Of a stretch of 64,000 nucleotides of DNA, positions 17,755 to 27,131 are shown piece by piece; the stretch's first letter is position 1, and every line of letters starts with the position of its first letter. Location: the NCBI RefSeq assembly GCF_029338515.1, contig NZ_CP119988.1, forward strand, positions 2,542,001 to 2,606,000. Direction: 5' to 3'. The notes beneath the pieces were generated by a model, which was given only the letters and a program-made list of their open reading frames with translations, did no database searches and was not told the DNA's origin. This DNA comes from Haloglomus litoreum. GTDB taxonomy: Archaea > Halobacteriota > Halobacteria > Halobacteriales > Haloarculaceae. The position numbers were made by a program, and so were the translations under genes.

Positions 17755-18249
17755 ATGGGAGAACGGCAGCTCTCGGAGGTCGAGTCGACCATCGACGATG
17801 ACGTTGCCAGGCAGATCGAGCAGCTCCACGACGCGTACGAAGCGGTGGAGGCGGCTGCCGAGGATGCGGGCCAGCTCGACCGCCTCGAGTCCTACCTCGC
17901 CGTCGACATCGTCCACATCGTCGAGCACCTCAAGCGAGCCCGGCAGTGGGAACACCAGCTCGAGGCCCATCAGCGCGGGCTGTTCGACCACGCACAGGTC
18001 CTCGACAGGGTGGGTGACGACGTGTTCACCATCCGAGCGCAGGTGAACAGAACCGAACGGGACCTCGCGGACTTCGTGGAGACGCTCGAGACCACGCGTG
18101 CGAGTCTGGACGACGGGCGCCTGACAGCGCGCCTCGACGACCTGCTCGATGGGCTGGAGCACCAGCGACAGCAGCTGGCGGCGCTACTCGAGACATTAGA
18201 GGCCGTCGATACGGACCTGCAGAACGCGGGCTTCACCTGGATCGACTGA
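17755..18249 (+). CDS. Coiled-coil protein of unknown function
   Basis: 164 residues, almost entirely helical with heptad-like spacing of hydrophobics ('RQIEQLHDAYEAVEAAAEDA', 'QHRGL'-type turns, 'LLDGLEHQRQQLAALLETLE'). There are no transmembrane segments and no cysteines. It probably dimerises or bundles. It follows the Nudix-like gene by ~100 bp on the same strand and converges on rpsB; no function is recognised. Confidence 0.68.
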   Translation: MGERQLSEVESTIDDDVARQIEQLHDAYEAVEAAAEDAGQLDRLESYLAVDIVHIVEHLKRARQWEHQLEAHQRGLFDHAQVLDRVGDDVFTIRAQVNRTERDLADFVETLETTRASLDDGRLTARLDDLLDGLEHQRQQLAALLETLEAVDTDLQNAGFTWID

Positions 18250-18251
18250 CG

Positions 18252-18267
18252 CCCACGCCGGAGTGGG
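18252..18267. terminator. Hairpin between convergent genes
   Basis: CCCAC (18252-18256) pairs with GTGGG (18263-18267), 3 bp after the coiled-coil stop codon and ~105 bp past the rpsB end. The stem is short; a terminator role is positional only. Confidence 0.25.
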
Positions 18268-18372
18268 TCGCCGACCGGGCCGCAGACACGTCGCCAGCCA
18301 CTCACCGGCGGACACTCGGCAGTCTACTCGGCCAGTTGACGGGCGCGCCGGAGAACGAAAGTCGTCGCGCGT

Positions 18373-19167
18373 CTACAGTTCCGTCTCGAAGTCCTCGAGG
18401 GCGTAGGACGGCTCCGCGCCGCGGTTGTCGAGCGTCTCGTTGGCCAGCAACCAGTAGACGACCGACAGGGCCTTGCGCCCCTTGTTGTTGGTCGGGACGA
18501 CCAGGTCCACGTTGGACGTGGTGTTGTTGGAGTCGCACATCGCCACGACCGGGATGCCGACGGTGATGGCCTCCTTGACGGCCTGGCTGTCACCGATGGG
18601 GTCGGTGACGACCACGACGTCGGGCTCGATGTAGCCGTCGTACTTCGGGTTCGTCAGCGTGCCCGGGATGAACCGGCCGGTCCGGGCGCGGGCGCCGACG
18701 GCCTCGGCGAACTTCTCGGCCGGGAAGCGGCCGTACTGGCGCGAGGACGCGACCAGGATCTGCTCGGGGGCGTAGTTCGAGAGGAACGACGCCGCCGTGC
18801 GGATGCGCTGGTCGGTCTGGGAGACGTCCAGAACGTACAGGCCGTCCGTGCGGACGCGATGGATGAACCGCTCCATCGACTTCGTCTTCTGCTGGGTCCC
18901 GATGTGGACCCCGCTCTGGAGGTACTCCTCGACCGGGATGAGGAGGTCGGCCTCCTCGTCCGGCATGACGTTCTCGTCGAGGACGGGCGTCTCCTCGGCG
19001 TCGGCCTCGGCCTCCTCGGCGTCGGCGTCGCCGCCGGAGTCCTCGGCTGTCTCCTCGGCCGCCTCCTCGGCGGCGGGCGGTGCTTCGTCGTCGTCGACCT
19101 CGGCGGCCTCGGCCGGCGCCTCCTCGGCGTCGGCCTCGGCCTCGAGGCCTTCCTCGTTGTCGCTCAT
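18373..19167 (-). CDS. rpsB: 30S ribosomal protein S2
   Basis: 264 residues. A ~70-residue Asp/Glu/Ala-rich N-terminal extension precedes the S2 fold, which starts near '[20 protein letters not shown]' and includes '[17 protein letters not shown]' and '[20 protein letters not shown]'. It is part of the small ribosomal subunit. The ATG overlaps the enolase stop by 4 nt. Last gene of the ribosomal/RNA polymerase cluster. The extension's acidity is a halophile adaptation. Confidence 0.97.
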   Translation of the reverse strand: MSDNEEGLEAEADAEEAPAEAAEVDDDEAPPAAEEAAEETAEDSGGDADAEEAEADAEETPVLDENVMPDEEADLLIPVEEYLQSGVHIGTQQKTKSMERFIHRVRTDGLYVLDVSQTDQRIRTAASFLSNYAPEQILVASSRQYGRFPAEKFAEAVGARARTGRFIPGTLTNPKYDGYIEPDVVVVTDPIGDSQAVKEAITVGIPVVAMCDSNNTTSNVDLVVPTNNKGRKALSVVYWLLANETLDNRGAEPSYALEDFETEL

Positions 19168-20363
19168 GCGGATTCCTCGATTCTGATGAGTTCGTTCAGC
19201 TTGGCGGTGCGCTCGCCACCGACCGCGCCCGTCTTGATGAACGGGGCCGCGGTCGCGACGGCGAGGTGTGCGATGGTCGTGTCCTCGGTCTCGCCCGACC
19301 GGTGCGAGACGACGGCGTCGTAGCCCGCACGGTGTGCGGTCTCGACGGCGTCGAACGCGTCCGAGAGCGTGCCGATCTGGTTGGGCTTGACGAGGATGCT
19401 GTTGGCGGCACCCTGGTCGATACCCTCCTGCAGGCGCGCGACGTTCGTGACGAACAGGTCGTCGCCACAGATCAGGCAGTCGTCGACCCGCTCGGTCAGG
19501 TCGGCAAAGCCGGCGTAGTCGTCCTCGTCCAGCGGATCCTCCACGTAGACGAGGTCGTACTCGTCGACCAGGTCGGCGATGTAGTCGCGCTGTTCGGCGG
19601 GCGAGCGCTCGCGGTCGCCGTAGACGTACGCGTCGGCGTCGCCATCGTACAGCTCGGCGCCGGCGACGTCGAGCCCCATGCGGATCTCGAAGCCGACGGC
19701 GTCCTCGACCTGCTCGATGGCCTCGTCGACGATCTCGAACGCCTCGGCGTCGTCGATGCTGGGGGCCCAGGCGCCCTCGTCACCCTTCGCGGCCGGGACG
19801 TCCCGGTCCTCGAGGATGTCGTGCACGGCGGCGTGGACCTCGGCGTTCGCGAACACGGCGTCCGCGACCGAGGGTGCGCCGACCGGCGCGGCGAGGAACT
19901 CCTGGATGTGCGTGGCGTCGGCGGCGTGCTCGCCGCCCCCCACGACGTTGCCCAGCGGCGTCGGGAACTCGTTGCCCCGGAAGGCGCCACCGAGATGCTG
20001 GTACAGCGGCGCGCCGAGCACGTCGGCCGCCGCCTTCGCCGCGGCCATCGAGATGGCGACGGCGGAGTTGGCGCCGATCTCCGAGAAGTCCTCGGTGCCG
20101 TCGGCGGCCCGAAGCGCGGCGTCCACCGAGCGCTGGTCGCCGGCGTACACCTGCCCCTCGATGCGCGGCACGGCGAGTTCGCGGGCGGCGGCGATGGCCT
20201 CGCCCGCGGGTCGCTCGACGGCCTCGTACTCGCCGGTCGACGCGCCCGACGGCGCGGCCGCGCGGCCGTGGCCGCCGGATTCGGTGCGCACCTCGGCCTC
20301 GACCGTGGGCGAGCCTCGAGAGTCGAGGATGCGCCGGAGCCGAACCTCGGTGACGAGCGTCAT
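19164..20363 (-). CDS. eno: Enolase (2-phosphoglycerate dehydratase)
   Basis: 399 residues. The N-terminal cap ('[19 protein letters not shown]') and barrel with '[13 protein letters not shown]', 'CGDDLFVTN', catalytic Lys in '[14 protein letters not shown]', and '[19 protein letters not shown]' are all present. It converts 2-phosphoglycerate to phosphoenolpyruvate. It overlaps both rpsB and the upstream rpoK end by 4 nt, so translation is coupled along the cluster. Placement of enolase between RpoK and S2 is standard in archaea. Confidence 0.97.
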   Translation of the reverse strand: MTLVTEVRLRRILDSRGSPTVEAEVRTESGGHGRAAAPSGASTGEYEAVERPAGEAIAAARELAVPRIEGQVYAGDQRSVDAALRAADGTEDFSEIGANSAVAISMAAAKAAADVLGAPLYQHLGGAFRGNEFPTPLGNVVGGGEHAADATHIQEFLAAPVGAPSVADAVFANAEVHAAVHDILEDRDVPAAKGDEGAWAPSIDDAEAFEIVDEAIEQVEDAVGFEIRMGLDVAGAELYDGDADAYVYGDRERSPAEQRDYIADLVDEYDLVYVEDPLDEDDYAGFADLTERVDDCLICGDDLFVTNVARLQEGIDQGAANSILVKPNQIGTLSDAFDAVETAHRAGYDAVVSHRSGETEDTTIAHLAVATAAPFIKTGAVGGERTAKLNELIRIEESA

Positions 20364-20560
20364 TCGGCCTCCTCCGCCCCGGGCTTGTCGCTCCGGCGAA
20401 CCGTGAACGGCAGGACGCCGGCGTCGTACTCCTCGGCCGCGATGAGGATGGGTTCGGTCTGTTCCGTGTCGATGAGCACGGGCGCCCCGAAGGACACCTG
20501 CAGCGCTCGCGCGCCGATGATGCGTGCCTTCTCGTAGCGGTTGTCCGGCCCCGCCATCAT
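20360..20560 (-). CDS. rpoK: DNA-directed RNA polymerase subunit K (Rpo6)
   Basis: 66 residues. Conserved core '[20 protein letters not shown]' then '[19 protein letters not shown]', the omega/Rpb6-like assembly domain. The first ATG (20560) overlaps the rpoN stop in an ATGA arrangement; a second ATG immediately follows (20557), so the first residue is uncertain by one. The subunit stabilises the polymerase and sits between rpoN and enolase. Confidence 0.95.
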   Translation of the reverse strand: MMAGPDNRYEKARIIGARALQVSFGAPVLIDTEQTEPILIAAEEYDAGVLPFTVRRSDKPGAEEAE

Positions 20561-20751
20561 TGATAGGGTGCCACCACGTCGACCAGGTCCTTGTGCGAGA
20601 CGAGCATCCGGCGACAGCAGTGCCGCTCGACGCCGAGCTCGTCGAGCACCTGTTCGGGGTCGTCGTCCCCCTCGCGGGTGCGGGACTTGAACTCCTCCCA
20701 GTGCTCGCCGACGACCTTGCCGCACGTGAAGCAGCGGACGGGTACCATCAT
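20557..20751 (-). CDS. rpoN: DNA-directed RNA polymerase subunit N (Rpo10)
   Basis: 64 residues with the zinc-binding arrangement of this subunit: 'CFTCGKVVG' at the N terminus and '[10 protein letters not shown]' near the middle. It starts [11 protein letters not shown] like most archaeal orthologues. It anchors RpoD/RpoL on the polymerase. It lies 37 bp downstream of rpsI and is coupled to rpoK. Confidence 0.97.
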   Translation of the reverse strand: MMVPVRCFTCGKVVGEHWEEFKSRTREGDDDPEQVLDELGVERHCCRRMLVSHKDLVDVVAPYQ

Positions 20752-20788
20752 TGGTGTATCACCTTGTGTGTTGAGTGTGGGCGTGCGG

Positions 20789-21187
20789 TTAGCGGTACGA
20801 CTTCTGGTAGCGGGCCCGTGCGCCGGGGCCGCCCCACTTCTTCGGCTCGGACTGGCGCACGTCGTTGACCAGCAGCGAGCGGTCGAAGCTCATGTACGCC
20901 TCGCGCAGCTCGGCGTCGTTGGAGTGCTGGACCAGGCCGCGCGCGATGGCGGTCCGGGCGGCGTCGGCCTGCCCGGAGAACCCGCCACCCTGCACGGTGA
21001 CGTCGATGTCGACGCCCTCGCGCAGCTCGTCCTCGGCGATGCGGAACGGCTCCGTCATCTTGAGGCGGGCGAGTTCCGGCTCGACCAGCTCGACCGGCTG
21101 GGAGTTGATACGTACCTTGCCGCTCCCGTCCGTGACGGTGGCGCGGGCGACGGCGGTCTTCTTCTTGCCTGAGGTGTTCGTGACCAT
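20789..21187 (-). CDS. rpsI: 30S ribosomal protein S9
   Basis: 132 residues. Typical archaeal/eukaryal-type S9: '[20 protein letters not shown]', then '[20 protein letters not shown]', ending 'RARYQKSYR', the basic tail that enters the decoding centre. It begins 5 bp after rpl13 ends, in the conserved L18e-L13-S9 order. Confidence 0.97.
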   Translation of the reverse strand: MVTNTSGKKKTAVARATVTDGSGKVRINSQPVELVEPELARLKMTEPFRIAEDELREGVDIDVTVQGGGFSGQADAARTAIARGLVQHSNDAELREAYMSFDRSLLVNDVRQSEPKKWGGPGARARYQKSYR

Positions 21188-21192
21188 ACTGG

Positions 21193-21633
21193 TTACCAGG
21201 TGACGTTGGCACCGAGTTCCTCGCTGATGTCGCCCAGCGAGGTGAAGCGGATGTTCGACAGCCGGTCCAGCGAGGTACCCTCGATGACCTCGGCCTCCCC
21301 GTCGTCGTAGGGGTCGCCGACGTAGACCCGGACACGCTCGAACGCCTCGCGCCCGCGGGTCGTCTTGTACGGGACCATGCCGCGGACGGCCCGCTTGAAG
21401 ATGCCGTCGGGGCGCTTCGGGTAGTACGGCCCGCGGTCGGAGCCGACCCGTGCGCGCTCGCGGTAGGTCTCCATCGTGTCCTCCTCGCGGCCGGTGATGA
21501 CCGCGTCCTCGGCGTTGACGATGGCGACGCGCTCGCCGTCGAGCGCGCGCTCGGCGACGTTGCTCGCGACGCGACCCAGGATGCAGTCCCGTGCGTCGAC
21601 GACGATGTCGGCGTCGTACTCGGCGTAGCTCAT
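21193..21633 (-). CDS. rplM: 50S ribosomal protein L13
   Basis: 146 residues. It contains '[20 protein letters not shown]' and '[20 protein letters not shown]', then '[20 protein letters not shown]', the archaeal L13 pattern. The ATG overlaps the L18e stop (ATGA). It precedes rpsI by 5 bp. Confidence 0.97.
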   Translation of the reverse strand: MSYAEYDADIVVDARDCILGRVASNVAERALDGERVAIVNAEDAVITGREEDTMETYRERARVGSDRGPYYPKRPDGIFKRAVRGMVPYKTTRGREAFERVRVYVGDPYDDGEAEVIEGTSLDRLSNIRFTSLGDISEELGANVTW

Positions 21634-21986
21634 CGGATCACCCGGACGTCTGCGCCCTCGTGGTTGCGGTCCAGTGCCTCTTCTAGCGTGATTGCCTCGC
21701 CAGCTGCCTCGATCTTCGTCTCGGCGGTGCCGGAGAAGTTCACGGCCGCCACCGTGACGTCCGTGCGGAGTGCGCCGGAGCCGAGCACCTTGCCCGGCAC
21801 GACGACGGTCTCCTCGGGCTGGGCGTAGCGGTCGATGCGGCCCAGGTTGACCTCCGCGTGGGTGCGGCGCGGCTTCTCCAGCCGCTCCGCGATGTCGCCC
21901 CACACGTCGCCGCCGCCGTTGCGGGCGGCGGACTTGAGGTCGGCGATGAGGCTGGCGAGCCTCGGATTCGTCTTGTTACTGCTCAT
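21630..21986 (-). CDS. rpl18e: 50S ribosomal protein L18e
   Basis: 118 residues, archaeal/eukaryal L18e (L15 superfamily). Characteristic segments: '[20 protein letters not shown]', '[20 protein letters not shown]', and '[20 protein letters not shown]'. First gene of the L18e-L13-S9-RpoN-RpoK-Eno-S2 run; the tRNA-Leu gene lies just upstream on the same strand and may share the transcript. Confidence 0.97.
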   Translation of the reverse strand: MSSNKTNPRLASLIADLKSAARNGGGDVWGDIAERLEKPRRTHAEVNLGRIDRYAQPEETVVVPGKVLGSGALRTDVTVAAVNFSGTAETKIEAAGEAITLEEALDRNHEGADVRVIR

Positions 21987-22015
21987 TGTTGTGAGAGTTC
22001 CGCAGAAGGGTGGAG

Positions 22016-22100
22016 TGCAGGGAGCAGGATTTGAACCTGCGGACCCCTACGGGACAGCGCCCTGAACGCTGCGCCGTTGGCCAGACTTGGCTATCCCTGC
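22016..22100 (-). tRNA. tRNA-Leu (anticodon CAG)
   Basis: 85-nt class II tRNA on the minus strand: acceptor GCAGGGA/TCCCTGC with discriminator A; the anticodon loop TTCAGGG gives CAG, reading CUG; a long variable arm; T-arm GGTTCAAATCC. CCA is not encoded. It lies ~30 bp upstream of rpl18e in the cluster. Confidence 0.96.
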
Positions 22101-22203
22101 GCGCATCCACCCGTTCGTCGCTTCCCTTCAAACCGCTTTCGGTCCCGTGGTCGGGGGCAGCACGGGCCACGTGGTCCCGCCGCTCGTCGGCCCGTGTCCC
22201 CGC

Positions 22204-22220
22204 CGACGGCGAAGCCGTCG
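22204..22220. terminator. Hairpin downstream of rpoD
   Basis: CGACGGC (22204-22210) and GCCGTCG (22214-22220) form a 7-bp stem with a GAA loop in the 219-bp gap between the rpoD stop (22320) and the tRNA-Leu gene. It could end the S13-S4-S11-RpoD transcript. Apart from this hairpin the gap holds nothing recognisable. Confidence 0.3.
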
Positions 22221-22319
22221 CGGGCGTCGGGCCCCATGCGAGCGAGCGTGTGCCGGGCAGGGTGGTGCCGGCGTGTCGTGGGGTCACGGTTGTCGGGTTC
22301 ATTGCTCGTTCGTCGTGCG

Positions 22320-23081
22320 TTACAGCTGGACGGCCTGTTCGAGTTCGTCGGCGCGGCCGGCGATGGTGTCGACGGCGTTCAGGACGAGGTCCTCGACCGA
22401 GAGCGAACCGTCGCTCTCGATGCTGAACACGAACGCGTTCGGCACGTCGTGGACCTCGACCTCCTTGCCGGGGTAGCGCTTCGCGAGGTCGTGGTCGAAC
22501 TCCTCCGTGGGGACGAGTTCGCCGTCGTCCTCGATGACGCCGCGCAGGACGTTCGGTTCGCCCGCCTCGAACTCCTCGACGTCGCCGACGACCTCCACCC
22601 GCTGGAGGTGCCGGTAGCCGACGGCCACGCCGCCCTGGTGTTTGGCGTGGGCCTTCCCGCGGTCCATCACGGCCTCCGCCTCGACCTCGAGGCGCTGGGG
22701 CGAATCGGCCCCTTCGGGGTACTTGAGGTCGATGATGGGGATGTTCTCGTCTGCGGGCTGGACCTGGTCGTCGGCCGAGACGAGGTCGCCCGAGTACGCG
22801 GTGTCGGGCCCCTCGACGTCGAGCGCGAGCGTGACCGTGTCGCCCTCCTCGTAGTCGTCGGGCGTCGTCAGCGGGACGAGCCCGAGGCGGAGCGAGATCT
22901 GCTCGTCGAACATCACCGACGAGTTCTCGATGACACGGACGGTGTCGATGCTCAGCGTCGGCACGTCCGCGACGATGGCCCGCCGGATGCCGTTGGCGAA
23001 GGCGGGCGTGATGTTGCGGACGACGAACCGGGCGTCGCGTTCGTCCCGGTCGATGAACTCCACCTCGTAGTCCTCGCTCAT
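22320..23081 (-). CDS. rpoD: DNA-directed RNA polymerase subunit D (Rpo3)
   Basis: 253 residues. Alpha-like dimerisation domain ('[20 protein letters not shown]', '[12 protein letters not shown]') with an inserted acidic domain and C-terminal '[20 protein letters not shown]'. It nucleates polymerase assembly with RpoL. There are no cysteines in the protein, so it lacks the Fe-S cluster found in some archaeal Rpo3 proteins. It starts just after S11 ends. Confidence 0.97.
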   Translation of the reverse strand: MSEDYEVEFIDRDERDARFVVRNITPAFANGIRRAIVADVPTLSIDTVRVIENSSVMFDEQISLRLGLVPLTTPDDYEEGDTVTLALDVEGPDTAYSGDLVSADDQVQPADENIPIIDLKYPEGADSPQRLEVEAEAVMDRGKAHAKHQGGVAVGYRHLQRVEVVGDVEEFEAGEPNVLRGVIEDDGELVPTEEFDHDLAKRYPGKEVEVHDVPNAFVFSIESDGSLSVEDLVLNAVDTIAGRADELEQAVQL

Positions 23082-23082
23082 G

Positions 23083-23481
23083 TCAGAACCCGCTGTTCTT
23101 GGGTGCCCGCGTCCCGTCGTGCGGGATGGGCGTCACGTCCTCGATGCGGCCGATCTCGAGACCGGCGCGTGCGAGTGCGCGGATGGTGGCCTGTGCGCCC
23201 GGGCCGGGGCTCTTCTGCAGGTTACCGCCGGGGCCACGCACCTTCACGTGCAGGCCCTCCAGGCCCGCGGCCTGGACCTCCTCGGCGACGACCTCGGCCA
23301 TCTGCATGGCCGCGTACGGGGACGCCTCGTCCCGGTTCTGCTTCACGACCGTCCCACCGGAGGACTTCGCGATGGTCTCGGCGCCGGTCAGGTCCGTCAC
23401 GGTGATGACGGTGTTGTTGAACGACGCGTAGACGTGGGCGACTCCCCACCGGTCCTGTGGTACGTCTTCCTCGGAGCTCAT
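23083..23481 (-). CDS. rpsK: 30S ribosomal protein S11
   Basis: 132 residues: '[20 protein letters not shown]', then '[20 protein letters not shown]', ending '[14 protein letters not shown]', the conserved basic tail. The ATG overlaps the S4 stop region by 4 nt; RpoD follows after 1 bp. Archaeal S13-S4-S11-RpoD order. Confidence 0.97.
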   Translation of the reverse strand: MSSEEDVPQDRWGVAHVYASFNNTVITVTDLTGAETIAKSSGGTVVKQNRDEASPYAAMQMAEVVAEEVQAAGLEGLHVKVRGPGGNLQKSPGPGAQATIRALARAGLEIGRIEDVTPIPHDGTRAPKNSGF

Positions 23482-24002
23482 TCCTGCTCACCTGCGCGTT
23501 CCGGGTGGAGGTCGTCGGCCAGCGGACTGTTCTCGTCGAAGTCGATGTGGTCCTCCTCGGCCACCTCGACGGTGTAGCCCGGCCGGGTGACGCGGGCGCC
23601 GCGCACCGTGACGTGCCCGTGGACGATGAACTGTCGTGCCTGGTCGGCGGTGTTGCCCAGCCCCTGGCGGTAGGCCACGGTCTGGAGGCGCCGTTCGAGG
23701 ACGTCGGTGACGTCCAGCGCCAGCACGTCGCCCAGGCCGTCGTCGTCGCCGAGGACGCCGATGCGGCGCAGGCGTGCGAGGAACTGGTCCCGGGCACGCT
23801 GGGAGGCCTCGTCGGCCTCCGTCTGGCCCAGCAGCGAGCGGGCCTCGCGCCGGAACGAGCGCAGCGTCGACTGGGTGCGCCACAGCTCCTCCTTGTTCTT
23901 CAGGCCGTACCGGTCGAGCAGTCCCGCCTCCTCGTCGATGCGCTCGCCCTGGTACGGGTGGTTCGGCGTCTCGTAGAACTTGGTGTTGCTACCGAGTGCC
24001 AT
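23478..24002 (-). CDS. rpsD: 30S ribosomal protein S4
   Basis: 174 residues, archaeal S4/eukaryal S9e type. The S4 RNA-binding domain at ~105-150 shows '[20 protein letters not shown]' and '[18 protein letters not shown]'. The ATG overlaps the S13 stop by 1 nt (TAATG) and S11 by 4 nt. Confidence 0.97.
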   Translation of the reverse strand: MALGSNTKFYETPNHPYQGERIDEEAGLLDRYGLKNKEELWRTQSTLRSFRREARSLLGQTEADEASQRARDQFLARLRRIGVLGDDDGLGDVLALDVTDVLERRLQTVAYRQGLGNTADQARQFIVHGHVTVRGARVTRPGYTVEVAEEDHIDFDENSPLADDLHPERAGEQE

Positions 24003-24538
24003 TATTCGTCCTCACCCGCGGCCTCTTCGGCCGCCTGCTCTTCCTTGATCGCCTCGACGTTGACGCCGATGGTGCCCTCCGTCCGGCCCGTCGACTTGGT
24101 CCGCTGCCCGCGGACCTTCTGGCCCCGCTCGTGGCGGGTGCCCTTGTACGAGTCGATCATCTTCATGCGGTTGATGTCCTGACGACGCGTCATCTCGAGC
24201 TCGTTGCCGATCTCGTGCGTCGTGGACCCGCTGAAGTAGTCGTTCTGGTGGTTGTTCATCCAGTCGGGCACCTCGTCGGCGTACCCCTCGACCAGCTCGA
24301 CGACGCTGTCGATGACGTCGTCGTCGAGCTTGCCGAAGACGGCGCGCCGGTCGACGCCTGCCTTCTCGGCGATGAGGCGGGCGGCCCGGTGCCCGATGCC
24401 GTTCATCTCGGTCAGCGACCGCTCGACGGACTTGGTGCCGTCGAGGTCGGTCTGTCCAATGCGGACGAAGTACCGGATGTCCTCCTCTTCCTCCTCGGAG
24501 GCCTCCGACTCGTCCGCGTCTGGGTCTTCTGCACTCAT
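24002..24538 (-). CDS. rpsM: 30S ribosomal protein S13
   Basis: 178 residues. An acidic N-terminal extension (~1-20) precedes 'IRYFVRIGQTDLDGTKSVER' and the conserved 'NGIGHRAARLIAEKAGVDRR'; the C-terminal 'GTRHERGQKVRGQRTKSTGR' is the basic tail of S13. First protein of the cluster; the ATG at 24538 is the first codon of the natural extension. tRNA-Ser is 22 bp upstream. Confidence 0.97.
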   Translation of the reverse strand: MSAEDPDADESEASEEEEEDIRYFVRIGQTDLDGTKSVERSLTEMNGIGHRAARLIAEKAGVDRRAVFGKLDDDVIDSVVELVEGYADEVPDWMNNHQNDYFSGSTTHEIGNELEMTRRQDINRMKMIDSYKGTRHERGQKVRGQRTKSTGRTEGTIGVNVEAIKEEQAAEEAAGEDE

Positions 24539-24559
24539 ATCTTGTTGTGGTGTGGCTAG

Positions 24560-24641
24560 CGCGACGGCGGGGATTCGAACCCCGGAGGCTTGCGCCACAG
24601 AGTTAGCAACCCTGCGCCTTAGACCACTCGGCCACCGTCGC
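24560..24641 (-). tRNA. tRNA-Ser (anticodon GCT)
   Basis: 82-nt class II tRNA on the minus strand. Acceptor GCGACGG/CCGTCGC, discriminator G; the anticodon loop TTGCTAA gives GCT, reading AGC/AGU; the T-arm has GGTTCGAATCC and there is a long variable arm. CCA is not encoded. A TTTTTATGC stretch lies ~100 nt upstream. It heads the rps13-rps4-rps11-rpoD group. Confidence 0.96.
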
Positions 24642-24812
24642 TCAGCCGTTCTGCGTGCTATGGTCGCTCCGAGCGAGCCGGAACTCGCGGGTGCCGGACA
24701 CCCGCTACAGTGTTTGCACTCGCCCGTACCGGACAGGTGCATAAAAACGTAGTGATGCCGCCCGCGTGTGCGAGGCCGTCTCCCGGCGGTAGCGTCGCTC
24801 TGGCACCGGGCG

Positions 24813-25082
24813 TCACTTCCCGTCCCGGTCCCGCTCTAGCGTCCCGCGCTCGGTCACGCGGAGGATGGTGCGCATGTTCCGGTAGATGGACTCCGGGTCT
24901 GTCTCCTCGTCCGGGTCGTAGAGGTCCGACACCCGGAACAGGATGGCCGCGACGCGCTCTGCCTCGTCGCTGTCGTCCCGGACCTCCCGGGCCACCTCAC
25001 GGAGCATGGCTGCTCGCTCGGGGTCGTCGGCCGGTTGGCCGCCGCCGGCCCGCTCGTCGGTCCCGGTGCCGTCGTCGTTCAC
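24813..25082 (-). CDS. Small haloarchaeal protein coupled to apbC
   Basis: 89 residues, acidic and helical: 'ERAAMLREVAREVRDDSDEA', 'RVAAILFRVSDLYDPDEETD'. No motif is recognised. It overlaps the end of the upstream ApbC gene by 4 nt (ATGA), so it is cotranslated and may act with the Fe-S carrier; this is inferred only from coupling. Confidence 0.7.
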   Translation of the reverse strand: MNDDGTGTDERAGGGQPADDPERAAMLREVAREVRDDSDEAERVAAILFRVSDLYDPDEETDPESIYRNMRTILRVTERGTLERDRDGK

Positions 25083-26137
25083 TGCTCCGGGGTGCCGGCC
25101 CGCTGCTGGTGTCGTCGCCGGTGGACGATGCCCTGCATATCCGCGGTCGTGCGGACGAAGTCACGGAACGACGCGCCGGTCTCGCTGTCGTCGTCGAGGA
25201 CGACCGGCCTGCCCGAGTCGCCACCCTCACGCACGGACGTATCGAGCGGAATCGACCCGAGGAACGGCATATCGTTCTCCTCGGCGAAGCGCTCGCCGCC
25301 GCCGGCACCGAAGATGTCGTGCGTGCTGCCACAGTCCGGACAGCGGAAGCCGGCCATGTTCTCGACGATGCCGAGGACGGGCGTGTCGTGCTTGCCGAAC
25401 ATGCGGAGCCCCTTGCGTGCGTCGTCGAGGGCGACCTCCTGCGGGGTCGTGACGATGACCGCCCCCGAGACGGGCACGGACTGGAGCATCGTCAGCTGCG
25501 TGTCGCCCGTCCCCGGCGGCAGGTCGACGACCATGTAGTCCAGGGCGCCCCACTCGACGTCCTCCCAGAGCTGCGTGATGACCTTGTGGACCATGGGCCC
25601 CCGCCAGATGACGGGGTCGTCCTCCCCGAGCAGGAAGTCCATCGACATGAGCTTCATGCCGAACTTCTCGGGCGGTATCATCGTCTCGTCCTGGGTCGCC
25701 TTCGGCGCCTCGCCCGCATCCAGCATCCGCGGGACGTTCGGACCGTACACGTCGGCGTCGAACAGGCCCACACGGGCCCCGCGGTCGGCAAGGCCGGCCG
25801 CGAGGTTCACGGCGACGGTCGACTTGCCGACGCCGCCCTTCCCGGAGGCGACGGCGATGATGTTCTTCACGCCCGGGAGGATCTGGTCCTCGGCCGCGAC
25901 GCCGCGGTCGACGCTGGCCGAGAGTTCGACCGACAGGCCGAACTCCGAGAGGGCCGTCCGCACCTCCTCGGCGATGCCGGTCTCGGTCGGCGAGTACGGG
26001 GCCCCCAGCGCGAGGTCGACCTCGATGGCGTCCCCCACGGTCACGTCGTTGACGAGTCCCAGCGATACGATGTCGTCCCCGAGGTCCGGGTCCGTCACGG
26101 ATCGCAGCGCGTCGAGAACCTCGTTGCGGTCTACCAT
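25079..26137 (-). CDS. apbC: Mrp/NBP35-family Fe-S cluster carrier ATPase
   Basis: 352 residues. An N-terminal MIP18/DUF59 domain (~1-90) is followed by a P-loop NTPase with 'ASGKGGVGKSTVAVNLAAGL' and 'YMVVDLPPGTGDTQLTMLQ', and a C-terminal CPDC pair ('FRCPDCGSTHDIFG') for Fe-S binding. Role: Fe-S cluster assembly and transfer. It is transcribed divergently from psmB with 232 bp between, and is followed by a translationally coupled small gene. Confidence 0.93.
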   Translation of the reverse strand: MVDRNEVLDALRSVTDPDLGDDIVSLGLVNDVTVGDAIEVDLALGAPYSPTETGIAEEVRTALSEFGLSVELSASVDRGVAAEDQILPGVKNIIAVASGKGGVGKSTVAVNLAAGLADRGARVGLFDADVYGPNVPRMLDAGEAPKATQDETMIPPEKFGMKLMSMDFLLGEDDPVIWRGPMVHKVITQLWEDVEWGALDYMVVDLPPGTGDTQLTMLQSVPVSGAVIVTTPQEVALDDARKGLRMFGKHDTPVLGIVENMAGFRCPDCGSTHDIFGAGGGERFAEENDMPFLGSIPLDTSVREGGDSGRPVVLDDDSETGASFRDFVRTTADMQGIVHRRRHQQRAGTPEQ

Positions 26138-26324
26138 TACCGGCGATAGGCCCCGTGCGGGCGATAAGGATTGTGACGGCGGGCCGCAACGAGCGCGGGT
26201 GGACGGCCACCGACGGCGGGGAGGTGCCGAGAGAATGTATCAGGCAGAATCGATACACAGGTGACGAAACTGAGATTCCCGCCCCAAACACCCGGACTTA
26301 TCGAGCAACCAGCGGCTAAAGGAA

Positions 26325-26342
26325 ATTTTAGCGAGAACGTAT
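26325..26342. promoter_or_regulatory. Palindrome in the psmB promoter
   Basis: GCTAAA (26325-26330) and TTTAGC (26337-26342) flank GGAAAT, 28-45 nt before the psmB ATG, overlapping an AAATTTTA TATA-like element. It could be the promoter core, an operator, or both. Confidence 0.4.
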
Positions 26343-26369
26343 CCCTCCGACGGCCCTCACGTCAGGTGC

Positions 26370-27131
26370 ATGACCCCCGACGACCGCCCGAGTCTCGACC
26401 TGGACGGGTCTCTCGACCCGTTCGGGACGAACGCGGGCACGCACAGCGCCCTCCCCGGCGGCCACGAGTCCGCCGAGGGGGGCGTCGAGTACAGTACCGG
26501 AACGACGACGGTGGGTATCGTCGCCGCCGACGGCGTCGTCCTGGCGACCGACCGGCGGGCGTCCCTGGGCGGCCAGTTCGTCTCCAACAAGAGCGTCGTG
26601 AAGGTCGAGCAGGTCCACCCGACCGCCGCGGTCACCATAGCCGGCACCGTCGGGGCCGCGCAGGCCTACCTGAAGCAGCTCCGCGCCGAGGCGGACCTGT
26701 ACGAGAACCGGCGCGGCAGCCGGATGAGCATGGAGGCGCTCTCGACCGTCGGGAGCGCCATCCTTCGCGGGCTCCCGGTCAGTCCGCTCCTGGGTGGCGT
26801 CGACCCCACCGGTGCCGACGAGAACGGTGCCGGCGAGCCCCACCTCTACCAGCTCGACGGCGCGGGCGGTCGCATCGAGGAGTCGGCCTACGCCGCGACC
26901 GGGAGCGGGATGACGGTCGCGACGGGCGCGCTCGAACGCGAGTACGACCCCGACGCCGACGTCGAGGTAGCCGTCCCGACAGCCGTCGACGCCGTGCTGG
27001 CGGCCAGCGAGCGCGACACGGCCTCCGGGAACGGGGTCGTGGTCGCGCGGGTGACCGGCGACGGCGTGGAGACGGAGCTACGTGACGCGACCGGTGCCCA
27101 TATGGGTGGGGCGGCCGGAGGTGTCCGATAA
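26370..27131 (+). CDS. psmB: Proteasome subunit beta
   Basis: 253 residues. A propeptide of 44 residues ends at Gly44; the catalytic threonine is T45 in 'STGTTTVGIVAADG', with Asp at mature position 17 ('LATDRRASLG') and the structural lysine in 'SNKSVVKVEQ'. It forms the proteolytic inner rings of the 20S proteasome. The stop overlaps the psmA ATG by 1 nt (TAATG), so beta and alpha are translated together. Length and mature N terminus match active beta subunits. Confidence 0.95.
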   Translation: MTPDDRPSLDLDGSLDPFGTNAGTHSALPGGHESAEGGVEYSTGTTTVGIVAADGVVLATDRRASLGGQFVSNKSVVKVEQVHPTAAVTIAGTVGAAQAYLKQLRAEADLYENRRGSRMSMEALSTVGSAILRGLPVSPLLGGVDPTGADENGAGEPHLYQLDGAGGRIEESAYAATGSGMTVATGALEREYDPDADVEVAVPTAVDAVLAASERDTASGNGVVVARVTGDGVETELRDATGAHMGGAAGGVR

